Part shown: piece by piece, positions 36,341 to 45,307 of the stretch | Layout: every line of letters starts with the position of its first letter | Numbering within the stretch: the stretch's first letter is position 1 | Assembly: GCA_965220365.1 (NCBI GenBank) | Contig: OZ244823.1 | Span: 2,356,001 to 2,420,000, forward strand | Origin: Bin80 sp965220365 | GTDB lineage: Bacteria; Bacteroidota; Rhodothermia; Rhodothermales; Bin80 | DNA length: 64,000 nt | Reading direction: 5' to 3' | Notes under the pieces: generated by a model | What the model saw: only the letters and a program-made list of their open reading frames with translations | What the model was told of the DNA's origin: nothing | Database searches by the model: none | Made by a program: the position numbers and the translations under genes

Positions 36341-37914
36341 GCCTTCTCCCCCTCCAAATCGGCCACGATCGCGTCTATTTTATACCTGAGTTCTTTTTGC
36401 CTTGCGACAATACGGTCGATTTCGGCATTGAGTGCCTGGATGTCTACTGGTTCACGGGTATCCTCTTCTTCAACATAAGATGAAACAGCGATGTTGTAAT
36501 CGTCCTCTGCAATCTCTTTACTGTCTACAAGACATGCGAAATACTTAATATCCTTGCGCTCAGCAAACGCATCCAGGATTTTTTGCTGGTGCTTCGGCAA
36601 GAGAGTATTTTTGTTGCCGCTACGTGTAAACTCGTTTGATGCGTCTATGAACAGAACGGCGTTATCGTGCTTGGATCTTTTCAGAACCAAGATACAGGTA
36701 GCAATACCCGTTCCGAAGAAGAGTTCCTTCGGCAATTGGATGACGGCATCAATGTAGTTATTATCAATCAGGTATTGCCGGATTTTCTGTTCAGCACCGC
36801 CACGATAAAGTACTCCGGGAAATTCTACAATGGCAGCCGTGCCGTCCACCGATAGGGAAGACAGGATGTGCATCGTAAAGGCGAGATCTGCCTTGCTCGG
36901 TGGTGCAAGTACACCTGCAGGGGCATAGCGAGGATCGTTGATGAGTAGCGGATTGTTCTTGCCCGGCCATTTGACAGAATATGGAGGATTGGATACAACT
37001 GCATCAAAGGGTGCCTCGTCAATGTGTGCCGGGTCAGTCAACGTATCCCCAAGGGCGATATCGAATTTCTCAAAGTTGATGTCGTGCAAAAACATGTTGA
37101 TTCTGCACAGATTGTAGGTAGTTAGATTGATCTCTTGTCCGAAGAAGCCTTGGCGTACCTTATCGCGGCCCAACACCTTGGCAAATTTCAGTAACAAGGA
37201 ACCCGACCCACAGGCTGGATCGTAGACCTTATTCACCTCGCTCTTGCCAACCAGGGCAATCCGCGCAAGTAACTCGGACACTTCTTGAGGGGTGAAGAAC
37301 TCACCTCCTGACTTGCCAGCGGCGGAGGCATACATTGTCATCAGATATTCGTATGCATCCCCAAACAGGTCAATCGTGTTATCAGAAAAACCATTGCCAT
37401 TACTGAGTGGAAGGTCACCAATAGCATCCAGTATCTTGACCAACTTTTCATTACGTCTAGCCACCGTACCCCCAAGCTTGTTACTGTTGACATCCAGGTC
37501 GTTAAATAGACCTTTTAGGTCATCTTCACTCTCCGTGCCGAGGGCAGAACCCTCAATGTTGGAGAAAACGCAGTTCAGGGTCTCATTGAGATTATCGTCA
37601 TGCCGAGCCCTTGCACGCAAATTCACAAAAAGCTCAGAGGGCAGGATATAGAACCCTTTTTCCTTCACCGTTTCAGCACGGCCTTGTTCTGCTAAATCAT
37701 CGCTTAATCCTGCATAGTCGAAATCCTCTGTCCCTGCCTTTCGTTCCTGTTCATTCAGGTAGGAGGTTAAGTTCTCGGAAATAAACCGATAAAACAACAT
37801 GCCGAGCACGTAGCTCTTAAAATCCCAACCGTCCACGGATCCCCGCAGATCGTTGGCAATCCGCCAGATGATTTTATGCAGTTCAGCGCGTTCGACTTCT
37901 CTATTACTGCTCAT
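36337..37914 (-). CDS. hsdM: Type I restriction-modification system, methyltransferase subunit HsdM
   Basis: N6-adenine DNA methyltransferase subunit of 525 aa. It has the N-terminal helical HsdM domain (LHKIIWRIANDLRGSVDGWDF, YVLGMLFYRFISENL), SAM-binding motif I in YDPACGSGSLLLKF, catalytic motif IV in AVVSNPPYSVKW, and the flanking GGEFFTPQEVSELLARI. It is the promoter-proximal gene of the hsdMSR operon. The complete, intact three-gene set with consecutive 4-bp overlaps suggests an active system. Confidence 0.96.
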   Translation of the reverse strand: MSSNREVERAELHKIIWRIANDLRGSVDGWDFKSYVLGMLFYRFISENLTSYLNEQERKAGTEDFDYAGLSDDLAEQGRAETVKEKGFYILPSELFVNLRARARHDDNLNETLNCVFSNIEGSALGTESEDDLKGLFNDLDVNSNKLGGTVARRNEKLVKILDAIGDLPLSNGNGFSDNTIDLFGDAYEYLMTMYASAAGKSGGEFFTPQEVSELLARIALVGKSEVNKVYDPACGSGSLLLKFAKVLGRDKVRQGFFGQEINLTTYNLCRINMFLHDINFEKFDIALGDTLTDPAHIDEAPFDAVVSNPPYSVKWPGKNNPLLINDPRYAPAGVLAPPSKADLAFTMHILSSLSVDGTAAIVEFPGVLYRGGAEQKIRQYLIDNNYIDAVIQLPKELFFGTGIATCILVLKRSKHDNAVLFIDASNEFTRSGNKNTLLPKHQQKILDAFAERKDIKYFACLVDSKEIAEDDYNIAVSSYVEEEDTREPVDIQALNAEIDRIVARQKELRYKIDAIVADLEGEKA

Positions 37915-39021
37915 TTTTCGCTCACAAATAGTGCCCCAATTTAATTAATCTGAGCAAAGTAGCATCTCCGGCATCACTATTTCTGCTTCTGAGGGTTTCT
38001 TGGAGGAGTTCTGAGCGCAAGCCTCAGAATTCACCAAGAATGTTTGCGTCCCCATATCCCTGTACCCCGTTCGGGAGACGGACTTCGGTGCCTGCTACCA
38101 TTTCATCTACCAGTGTGACCTTGATTCCCTCAGGAATTTCAATACTTCTGGTTTCCGTAGCCATGGCTGTGGACTCCAGAACGGATGTCCTGGATGGAGT
38201 TCCGATCGCTGGAAATCAGCACCACAATCAGGAGCAGAACAAGTCCCGAAGCGAGAGAATTGGCACACACTCGGTGATGCCAATTTTCTCGTACCCTTGA
38301 CCAGGGTAGTTGAGCATCCAAGCTGATACCCCAGCATTGTTTTGCGACCATTATTCTGCTGCATTATCGGTAGTTCAATCCATAAAACACCCTAACGGTG
38401 TGATCTACGTCGGCCTGCTTCGGGTTTGATCACGGATTACAACTGATTCACTGATAGTAAAATGTCCCGATATAGCACTGCAAATTAAACAGTTACCCTT
38501 TTTCGCAACAATTTCGAAAATTGATAACATGCATTGGGGCTCACGTATGTAAGCTCTTCCTAGTCACGGAGAGTTCTACCATACCGGGAATTAATTTTGA
38601 AGTTTGTGGGAGCAGCGACCCTAGGTTGCTGTTACTTTCCTCAAATTATTGAATATTCCGAACCATGCGGGCCGCCTAGTCGGGATATGCAGTTGAGCTC
38701 GCGACTATATCCAGGAGGCCTATCAGCCAACGGGGATTTATCCTACCTCTGGAGTGGCAAAGAAGAAAATGGAGGGCCAGACCGTGATTGATGTGTGATA
38801 CGATCTTTGACGAAAAAGCGAGGCACGGGACCGGCTAGGTCACTTACCCACGAGGCGTTCAGCTAAATCTATTCAGCTCAAACCAGAACCTTATTGCGGT
38901 ACGAATATTTATAAATATTCTTAGATATAACTGGAACATTGTAAAGAGGCATCAGTTACAGATACTATAAAGAGAGAATACAATACAAAAAATTATTCGA
39001 AATGACGCGGGAACAATCTCC
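37915..39021. other. 1.1-kb region between hsdM and the CBASS block
   Basis: No gene is well supported here. It must carry the hsd promoter on the minus strand and probably the CBASS promoter on the right, where base composition becomes strongly AT-rich from about 38880. Several short open frames overlap; only a 46-codon frame on the minus strand (38024-38164) reads like protein and is listed separately. Confidence 0.5.
38024..38164 (-). CDS. Possible remnant of a small membrane protein gene
   Basis: A 46-codon frame (MATETRSIEIPEGIKVTLVD...) with protein-like composition. In another frame just upstream (38190-38320) a hydrophobic stretch, SLASGLVLLLIVVLISS, could be its transmembrane segment. 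The two would join by a frameshift, so this may be a decayed gene. No family recognised. Confidence 0.25.
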   Translation of the reverse strand: MATETRSIEIPEGIKVTLVDEMVAGTEVRLPNGVQGYGDANILGEF

Positions 39022-39492
39022 GTGATTTCTCTTAAGAAACTTGAAACTAATGTGATTGGCAATTCGTATACTAAGCTCACAAAAATAATTTCGCCGATGA
39101 ATTTAACGTTTATTGATCCAACAGTTCGAAAACCGAAGCCTGTGGCCCGGATTCATGCAACTGGAAAACTGGGCTTTAATTCAGATGCGACCAAATTCAT
39201 GAATTTGGAAGATCTGCCCTCATATGTTGTAGCCACTTCACACTCTGAGCAAGGCAAATTTCAAATCTTCTTCATCGATTCCATGATCTCCAGGGATATA
39301 GATACGCCACCTCCAATAAAGGTCGCTAAGGCAGGGAAGTATTATTATGTTCATTTTGTAAACATATTGAATCAATTGAAGATAGATTACAAGAGAAATA
39401 AATTTGCCTTTGATATCGAAAAATCAGAATACAAAGGCTTTAATGCATATATTTTGACAAAACGGGAGCAAAAACAGGAACTTGTTCATTAA
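39022..39492 (+). CDS. Uncharacterised 156-aa protein upstream of CBASS genes
   Basis: A 156-residue hydrophilic, mixed alpha/beta protein without signal peptide or TM segment. Notable segments are DPTVRKPKPVARIHATGKLGF near residue 35-55 and a basic C-terminus (LTKREQKQE). I do not recognise a domain. It lies 102 bp upstream of the patatin-like gene, same strand, with the same AT-rich composition, and was probably acquired together with the CBASS pair. A GTG at 39021 offset is not in frame; the ATT-less start at 39022 (GTG) follows an ATGACGCGGG leader lacking a strong ribosome-binding site, so the true start could be a few codons later. A nucleic-acid-binding or regulatory role is only a guess. 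Confidence 0.6.
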   Translation: MISLKKLETNVIGNSYTKLTKIISPMNLTFIDPTVRKPKPVARIHATGKLGFNSDATKFMNLEDLPSYVVATSHSEQGKFQIFFIDSMISRDIDTPPPIKVAKAGKYYYVHFVNILNQLKIDYKRNKFAFDIEKSEYKGFNAYILTKREQKQELVH

Positions 39493-39594
39493 CAATGATA
39501 TATATCAAGAATAGCCGATTCCCATTTACACAAATAATTATCGAATATTTCCAAATATTATGTTCACGAAAAATATATAGAACAGGTATAATAA

Positions 39595-40512
39595 ATGTCC
39601 ACGGAAAAGAAAAGCGGGTCTTTCAAGATATTGTCCCTTGACGGGGGTGGTATTAGGGGAATTTTCTCGGCTCAAGTACTCAACTCAGTAAACGATAGAC
39701 TAGGCATCAACACCCATGGTGTGTTTGATCTTGTTGTAGGGACAAGTACGGGGAGCATCGTTGCTGCTGCTATTGCGACAAGATATGACTTGTCAAAGCT
39801 GATTGGGGACTATGAGTGTTACGCTCCAAAGATATTCAAGCGGAGATTCTCCTTACGGGGGTTCCTGAGAAGCAGGTATGACAACAAAATCTTGGAAAAT
39901 CTCCTTCACGATAGTTTTAAAGAAATTACCTTGGGCGAAATAAAAACGCCCTTGATAATTAACGCGACGAATGTCAGTACCGGGAAGGTGCATGTTTTTA
40001 AGTCTTCCTACCAAGAGGCGAGGCGGGGTGGTGACTATGTCCGTGATGACGATGTGCCACTCTACAAGGCTGTTTTGGCGTCATGTTCGGCACCGACCTA
40101 TTTCAATCCCGTGAAGATTTCAGATGACCTTGTTTGCGATGGTGGACTGTGGGCGAATAATCCAGCACTTGTTGGGTATGTCGATGCAATAAGTAATTTC
40201 AAACAGACTCCGGTGAACATGAAAATACTGTCCATAGGAACTGGAAATACCAGACAATTTTATCTCCCCTCGGACATGTGGGGGCTGGTAACGGGCTGGA
40301 AAGGAGCAAAAATCGTGAGCCTTGCCATGCTTAGCCAGACCCAAAACGCTGAGAATTGCCTAGGTCTGATCATGCCTGAGAATATTCTAAGAATTAACCC
40401 GGAGATTCAGAACTGGAGTCTCGATGACCACGAAGTACTGCCAACATTAAGGAGTTTAGCCTCGCAAGAGGTAACTAATCGGGGGAAAATGATTAAGGAG
40501 TTTCTACAATAA
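39595..40512 (+). CDS. Patatin-like phospholipase, CBASS effector (CapV-like)
   Basis: A 305-residue cytosolic patatin lipase. It shows the oxyanion loop SLDGGGIRG (residues 14-22), the nucleophile elbow GTSTGS (Ser51) and the catalytic Asp182 in DGGLWANNP. In characterised CBASS systems CapV-type effectors are switched on by a cyclic dinucleotide and degrade the inner membrane of infected cells. The gene is followed after 18 bp by the CD-NTase start, which makes a CBASS operon the best explanation. An unrelated stand-alone patatin is unlikely given that partner. Confidence 0.88.
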   Translation: MSTEKKSGSFKILSLDGGGIRGIFSAQVLNSVNDRLGINTHGVFDLVVGTSTGSIVAAAIATRYDLSKLIGDYECYAPKIFKRRFSLRGFLRSRYDNKILENLLHDSFKEITLGEIKTPLIINATNVSTGKVHVFKSSYQEARRGGDYVRDDDVPLYKAVLASCSAPTYFNPVKISDDLVCDGGLWANNPALVGYVDAISNFKQTPVNMKILSIGTGNTRQFYLPSDMWGLVTGWKGAKIVSLAMLSQTQNAENCLGLIMPENILRINPEIQNWSLDDHEVLPTLRSLASQEVTNRGKMIKEFLQ

Positions 40513-40530
40513 CCTATGGGAGGTACTAAA

Positions 40531-42012
40531 ATGAAACACGCTGAGTATTTCAAGGATTTCTTGAAAAAAGAAGTCGACTTAAACCAATCCAGGCTGGACA
40601 TTTTGGATCAAAAGGTTAAAGCCGTTACGGATCTGCTTAGATCCAAACTGACTGGATACAGGAAATTTAGTCCCCAAGGGTCCTACGCGCATAAAACCAT
40701 CATAAAACCCGTTGCGGAGAACGATGAGTTTGATGCCGACATCCTGATTTTTTTGAAGGATGAGGACTTTAAACCCGATGAGTTTCAGGAGGATTATGTA
40801 AGGAAAACATATAACGTCTTTAAGGATAACGGGAACTACAAAGACATCACTCACCTGGGTACCAGATGCGTTACTATCGATTATGCGGGGGATTTTCACC
40901 TTGATGTGGTTCCATGCATTGAATTCCAAGGAAAGTTCTACGTATGTAATAGAATTGAGAAAAGGTACGAGCAGACGGACGGTGATGGGTACAAAAGATG
41001 GTTTGCCGAGAAGAACCTAATTGTCGGCAATAATCACTTGAGAAAGGTAACTCGCCTTCTTAAGTTCCTTCGTGATCACAAGAGCAATTATTCTATAAAA
41101 TCGATACTGCTGGCGACCCTTCTGGGGAATCACATTTATGATTCTGATGAGAATTCGTCAGCGTTCAGTGGTCTGCCACATTCACTCAAGACCCTGTCCA
41201 ACAGGATTAATGATTTCCTTCAAAATAATCCACAGATGCCAACCATTGAAAACCCGGTTTTATCTGGGGAAACCTTCAATAGAAATTGGGATGAGGCTAA
41301 ATACAGGAATTTCCGCAATAAGTTCGATCTATATAATACTAAAGTTAATAAGGCCTTTGAAGAGAAAGACCATGATAAGAGCGTCAAGCTCTGGAGGGAG
41401 GTGTTCGGCGATGATTTCGGCAAACTGCGGGGGAAGTCCAGTTCAGGGATGGCTGCGAGTAGTCTAGCCGTAGGTGCAACCAAACCATATGCCAGCCACA
41501 ACAACTCTTTCTTGCCCGTGATTGAATACAGTTCTGCGGAGATGGAGAAGATACAGCGTCATTTCCCCGGTTTGTACTACGATAGTGGTGCTATTAGAGG
41601 AGAGATCAGTTTCAGTGCGAGATATGAACTTTCGGATAGGGAAAAAAAAGAAAAATGGATAATAATGAATTGCACTTCGGGGGAAGATTGCATTAAGGAT
41701 GTTTACGAAATTGCGATACATCTCAATGGACAACCTAAAGTTTTCGAAGTTGGGGGCAGGATTAAAAAGCTGGCCAAAGAAATCGGTTGCCCGATTATCG
41801 ACTTGCATTTATTTCCCAAGGATGAGAGCTGCTGCTTGGGGATCTTTTGGGTGAACGAAAGGGAGACTTTAAGTGACTTTGTTATCAACAAGGTATATCC
41901 GTACTTCGTCTGGCAAGCTTACTTTGAGAAGTTCAGAAAATTCCTCCGAGTGGAGAATATTCACATGGGGAACAAGGATTCCAAGAGTTTAGGAAAGACG
42001 TTTCCGCCATAG
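40531..42012 (+). CDS. CBASS CD-NTase (cGAS/DncV-like nucleotidyltransferase) with extra C-terminal domain
   Basis: A 493-residue signal synthase. The ATG at 40531 has GGGAGGT five to six bases upstream; an earlier in-frame ATG (40516) overlaps that ribosome site. The polymerase-beta-like core has the GS motif in SPQGSYAHKT (Ser51), metal ligands D68-A-D70 in EFDADILIF, and D125 in FHLDVVPC. Residues ~330-490 form a second domain with PKVFEVGGRI (~402), DLHLFP (~424), SCCLG (Cys434/435) and PYFVWQAYFEKF. This pattern resembles prokaryotic E2/UBC-like folds, or alternatively the AGS-C sensor domain. Product nucleotide is not predictable. No Cap2/Cap3 genes follow, so formally type I CBASS. Confidence 0.85.
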   Translation: MKHAEYFKDFLKKEVDLNQSRLDILDQKVKAVTDLLRSKLTGYRKFSPQGSYAHKTIIKPVAENDEFDADILIFLKDEDFKPDEFQEDYVRKTYNVFKDNGNYKDITHLGTRCVTIDYAGDFHLDVVPCIEFQGKFYVCNRIEKRYEQTDGDGYKRWFAEKNLIVGNNHLRKVTRLLKFLRDHKSNYSIKSILLATLLGNHIYDSDENSSAFSGLPHSLKTLSNRINDFLQNNPQMPTIENPVLSGETFNRNWDEAKYRNFRNKFDLYNTKVNKAFEEKDHDKSVKLWREVFGDDFGKLRGKSSSGMAASSLAVGATKPYASHNNSFLPVIEYSSAEMEKIQRHFPGLYYDSGAIRGEISFSARYELSDREKKEKWIIMNCTSGEDCIKDVYEIAIHLNGQPKVFEVGGRIKKLAKEIGCPIIDLHLFPKDESCCLGIFWVNERETLSDFVINKVYPYFVWQAYFEKFRKFLRVENIHMGNKDSKSLGKTFPP

Positions 42013-42566
42013 GTCGAAATGAACGATGTCCTTGCGGGAGTGGACGAAAATTCAAAACTTGTTGTGCCCCGAAGCTAAACAGTGCTCCGTATAATTAATT
42101 CGCACGATGGTGCAAGGAACATCAATCTCCTAGCCCCTCGGCGTACAGCCGATAGAAAGTCTCATTGTTGTCGTGTGGACCATCGTATATGCATTCCGGG
42201 GTCGTCAATGCCCGGTGAGGATAGTTCAATACTCGTGTTGCTAACTTCCTAGATAACCGGTGGCATTCCTTGTTACTTGGAGGACTGACTCCCATGGTGA
42301 CCGCTTTGGGGCCTAGTCAGCCTGTACCACATATTTCGGTCTGCATGCTCGCTGAATTGCCCGTGTGGTCCTATACCCAAAGTGCTGCGGTCAGGCTACC
42401 ACACATGTCAGCAGTTGCAAGATTACTGAAACTGTAACTATCTCTTCTGCGAACCTGCTGATTTTCAACAAAAGGTAGCTGCACGATTTCATCAGAACCC
42501 CATGGGTACGTTGGAATTATCTGTAGAAGGCTATTTGCTCAAGAAAGCTGGACTCGAAGGGGTAGT
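42013..42566. other. ~550-bp spacer between CBASS and IS21
   Basis: No confident gene. A 57-codon minus-strand frame is listed separately as a possible remnant. No terminator with a clear T-run is visible after the CD-NTase gene. Confidence 0.45.
42122..42295 (-). pseudogene. Possible gene remnant (57 codons)
   Basis: The frame reads NKECHRLSRKLATRVLNYPH, then ...YDGPHDNNETFYRLYAEGLGD and stop, which has protein-like composition. It could be the C-terminal piece of a gene whose front was lost near the IS21 insertion. No family assignment; may be chance. Confidence 0.25.
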
Positions 42567-42582
42567 TGTAGATTCAGATTGA

Positions 42583-42660
42583 TGTTGCCAGGGTAATCAG
42601 ATTGATGTTGCCAGGGTAATCAGGTCGATGTTGCCAGAGTAATCAGGTCGATGTTGCCCA
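42583..42660. repeat. Four 23-bp terminal repeats at the IS21 left end
   Basis: TGTTGCCAG cores start at 42583, 42606, 42629 and 42652, exactly 23 bp apart, with one or two changes between copies. Two inverted copies lie at the right end (45161-45192). These are likely transposase-binding sites, not a CRISPR array. Confidence 0.88.
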
Positions 42661-42785
42661 CCTCGGGTGGTCTATAATCCGGTTGATATTCAGTGCAACA
42701 TTGATCTGCGATTCGCAGCAGGATTTGTTGTTGGAGCGGAACTTATTTCCCGGCATTTGTGGCTTTGGATTAAACAGAGCTACCT

Positions 42786-44360
42786 ATGCCACAACAACGA
42801 ATTTGCATGAAGATCATTCGAGATGTGCTGCGTCACTATCACGGTGACCGGTGCAGTAAACGTCAAATCGCGGTCCATCTGGGTCTTTCCCGGGGAACCG
42901 TCCGCAATTATCTTCGCCGCGCTGCGGAGGCGGGCGTATTCTGGCCCCTTCCCGAAGGACTCACGGACAAGGAGTTGGAAGCGTTGCTGTTTCCGGCAAA
43001 GGAGTTTCCGTCCGAGCGTCCTCAGCCGGACTGGGCTGCGGTTCATAAGCAGTTATCCCGGACGGGGATGACTTTGGAGCGGTCCTGGCACGCCTATCGC
43101 CAAGCGCATCCGGATGGATATAGCTACGGGCATTTTTGTGAGCGGTACAAAAATTGGAGCCAGAAGCATAAGGTGACGATGCGGCTTCATCACAAAGCTG
43201 GGGAGCAGCTTTTTGTTGACTATGCCGGCGACACGATTGAGATCACGGACCCCGAAACGGGCGAGGTGCGCAAGGCCCAGATTTTTGTTGCCACCCTGGG
43301 CTGTTCCAATTATACCTACGTGGAGGCAACGCCGGATCAGAAGATTCGCAGCTGGATCGGGGCGCATGTCCGGGCGATGGCGTTTTTTGGCGCGGTGCCT
43401 GCGATCGTGGTCTGCGACAATTTGAAGGCCGCCGTGGTACGCGCGGATCGCAAGTCTCCCCAGATTCAGCGTACCTATCTGGATTTCGCCCGTCACTATA
43501 ACAGCAGGATTTCACCTGCTCGCGCAAAAAAACCTCAGGACAAGAGCCTTGTCGAATTAGCCGTGAAATTTGCAACAAGCAGGATTTTGACTGCGCTCAA
43601 GCCCCGACAGTTTTTCAGCATTGCGGAGCTCAATGAAGCCATTGCACCCTTACTGGAGCAGTTGAACGAGGTGCCCTTTCAGAAGAAAACAGGCACGCGG
43701 CGGAGTCAGTTTGAAGAACTCGACCGGCCTGCCATGCGCCCGCTTCCAGAAACGCCGTACGAGTTCCGGGAATGGAAAAAGCTGAACGTGAACATTGACT
43801 ACCATGTTCAAGCCAATTTTGCCTATTACAGCGTGCCGTACCGCTTGGTTGGCAAGAAAATGGATGTGTGTATCGGCGAAAACCTGGTCAAATGCTTCTA
43901 CAAGCACGAATTAGTGGCCACACACCCGCGCATGAAGGCCAAAGGGGGCTTTAGCACCCACCCAAATCACATGCCGGAAAGACATCGTCGTTATCGCGAT
44001 CGTGAACGTTTGCTCGAGCGTGCGCGCGCCGTGGGTCTGGAAACCGAGCGCTTGGCCCAACAACTGCTGGGGCGCCGCTCCCACCAAGAGCAGAACTTCC
44101 GCGCAATCCTCGGCATTCTGGGACTCCTGGACCGCTTTGGCGCTGAGCGCCTGGAGTCTGCATGTCGTCTTGCGTTGTCGCTGGGGCCGCGTGCGCACAA
44201 TTATCCAACCGTGTCCTCCATTCTGCAAAAAGAACGAGACTTCCTGTTTGAACCCGCCCCCTGTACGCCACAAATCCTGCATGATAATCTTCGGGGCGGA
44301 GATTATTATGCCGCCAAACCCAAAAATTCATCCAACAATGCCACATCATCCAACGTTTGA
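42786..44360 (+). CDS. istA: IS21 family transposase IstA
   Basis: A 524-residue DDE transposase. N-terminal helix-turn-helix (HLGLSRGTVRNYLRR) binds the terminal repeats. The catalytic core has the first Asp in LFVDYAGDTIEI, the second in PAIVVCDNLKAAV, and the Glu within the KSLVELAVKFA stretch. The C-terminal domain begins near residue 340 (NIDYHVQANFAYYSVPYRL). It overlaps istB by 53 bp, the usual arrangement. Full length and undamaged. Confidence 0.93.
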   Translation: MPQQRICMKIIRDVLRHYHGDRCSKRQIAVHLGLSRGTVRNYLRRAAEAGVFWPLPEGLTDKELEALLFPAKEFPSERPQPDWAAVHKQLSRTGMTLERSWHAYRQAHPDGYSYGHFCERYKNWSQKHKVTMRLHHKAGEQLFVDYAGDTIEITDPETGEVRKAQIFVATLGCSNYTYVEATPDQKIRSWIGAHVRAMAFFGAVPAIVVCDNLKAAVVRADRKSPQIQRTYLDFARHYNSRISPARAKKPQDKSLVELAVKFATSRILTALKPRQFFSIAELNEAIAPLLEQLNEVPFQKKTGTRRSQFEELDRPAMRPLPETPYEFREWKKLNVNIDYHVQANFAYYSVPYRLVGKKMDVCIGENLVKCFYKHELVATHPRMKAKGGFSTHPNHMPERHRRYRDRERLLERARAVGLETERLAQQLLGRRSHQEQNFRAILGILGLLDRFGAERLESACRLALSLGPRAHNYPTVSSILQKERDFLFEPAPCTPQILHDNLRGGDYYAAKPKNSSNNATSSNV

Positions 44361-45072
44361 TCAACTCGAAAAACTCCGCTTTCACGGGATGGCCCGTGCG
44401 CTGCGCGATCAGTTGGCGCAGCCCGATATCAACCGCTTATCCTTCCTGGAGCGTCTGACGCTCCTGCTTGATTGCGAAACCAGCGACCGAGAAAACAGAG
44501 CCCTGAACATGCGCCTGCGTCGGGCCAAATTGCATCAGGTCGCCTGCATGGAAGACATTGATTACCGGACGCCGCGCGGACTCAACCACCAACAAATGTT
44601 ACAACTGGCCAACTGTGACTGGATCCGCCGGCACCTGAATGTGATCCTGACGGGGCCCACAGGAACCGGGAAAAGTTATCTGGCCTGCGCACTCGCCCAC
44701 AAGGCCTGTCTGGAAGGCTTCAACGCATGCTATCACCGCTTACCCCGACTCCTGGAAGAATTAAGCATTGCCCGGGTAGACGGCCGATATCTGAAAGTGC
44801 TGAACAAACTCAAAAAACTCGATGTCCTCGTGCTGGACGACTGGGGACTCAGTCCGCTGACCCAAACCCAACAAGAAGATCTCTTCCAGATCCTAGATGA
44901 TCGAATCCAGAAACGCTCAACCATTGCAACAAGCCAGCTGCCCGTCGAACACTGGCACCAGTCCATGGCGAATCCCACCATCGCAGATGCTATCCTGGAT
45001 CGACTCGTACAACCCGCTTACCGCATTGAACTCAGCGGCGAGTCCATGAGAAAACAACACACAAACGCCTAA
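44308..45072 (+). CDS. istB: IS21 helper ATPase IstB
   Basis: A 254-residue AAA+ ATPase that regulates IstA and target choice. It shows Walker A GPTGTGKSYLACALAHKA, Walker B LDVLVLDDWG and the sensor/arginine region IATSQLPVEHWH. I chose the ATG at 44308, preceded by GGGGCGGA; the frame is open further upstream but lies within istA. A later Met at 44338 is possible. Intact. Confidence 0.92.
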   Translation: MPPNPKIHPTMPHHPTFDQLEKLRFHGMARALRDQLAQPDINRLSFLERLTLLLDCETSDRENRALNMRLRRAKLHQVACMEDIDYRTPRGLNHQQMLQLANCDWIRRHLNVILTGPTGTGKSYLACALAHKACLEGFNACYHRLPRLLEELSIARVDGRYLKVLNKLKKLDVLVLDDWGLSPLTQTQQEDLFQILDDRIQKRSTIATSQLPVEHWHQSMANPTIADAILDRLVQPAYRIELSGESMRKQHTNA

Positions 45073-45307
45073 AATCCCGCGCCATGAAACAACCACGAAA
45101 CACGCTCATTTGAACCCGAAACCAACACAAAAAAAACCGCTCCAAAATAAATGCCGCACCCCTGGCAACATCAATCTGATTACCCTGGCAATTTGATCTG
45201 AATATACAGGTAGTCTCATTCCCTGGTGTAGATCTTATAGTAGGGCTACCCCGGCTGGTTGAGCTACATTACATGAGTTCACCAATCAACCAACCGAGAA
45301 TAGCCCT

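Larger units (their letters stand above)
42567..45208 (+). mobile_element. Complete IS21-family insertion sequence, 2642 bp
   Basis: The element contains istA and istB and is bounded by inverted ends TGTAGATTCAGAT (left) and TGTATATTCAGAT (right, reverse complement). The flanking hexamer GGTAGT occurs directly outside both ends (42561-42566 and 45209-45214) as a target-site duplication. The ends carry multiple copies of a 23-bp repeat, a known IS21 feature. It appears intact and recent. Confidence 0.9.

Noticed and set aside
38597..38791. 64-codon frame between hsdM and CBASS
   Set aside because: No start context, no domain, no relation to neighbours.
39595..42012. Type II or III CBASS
   Set aside because: No E1/E2 Cap2, JAB Cap3, HORMA or TRIP13 gene is encoded next to the pair; only the C-terminal domain of the CD-NTase hints at E2-like function.
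42583..42660. Regular 23-bp repeats that could suggest a CRISPR array
   Set aside because: Copies are directly adjacent without spacers, reappear inverted at the other end of the transposon, and match the terminal repeats of IS21.
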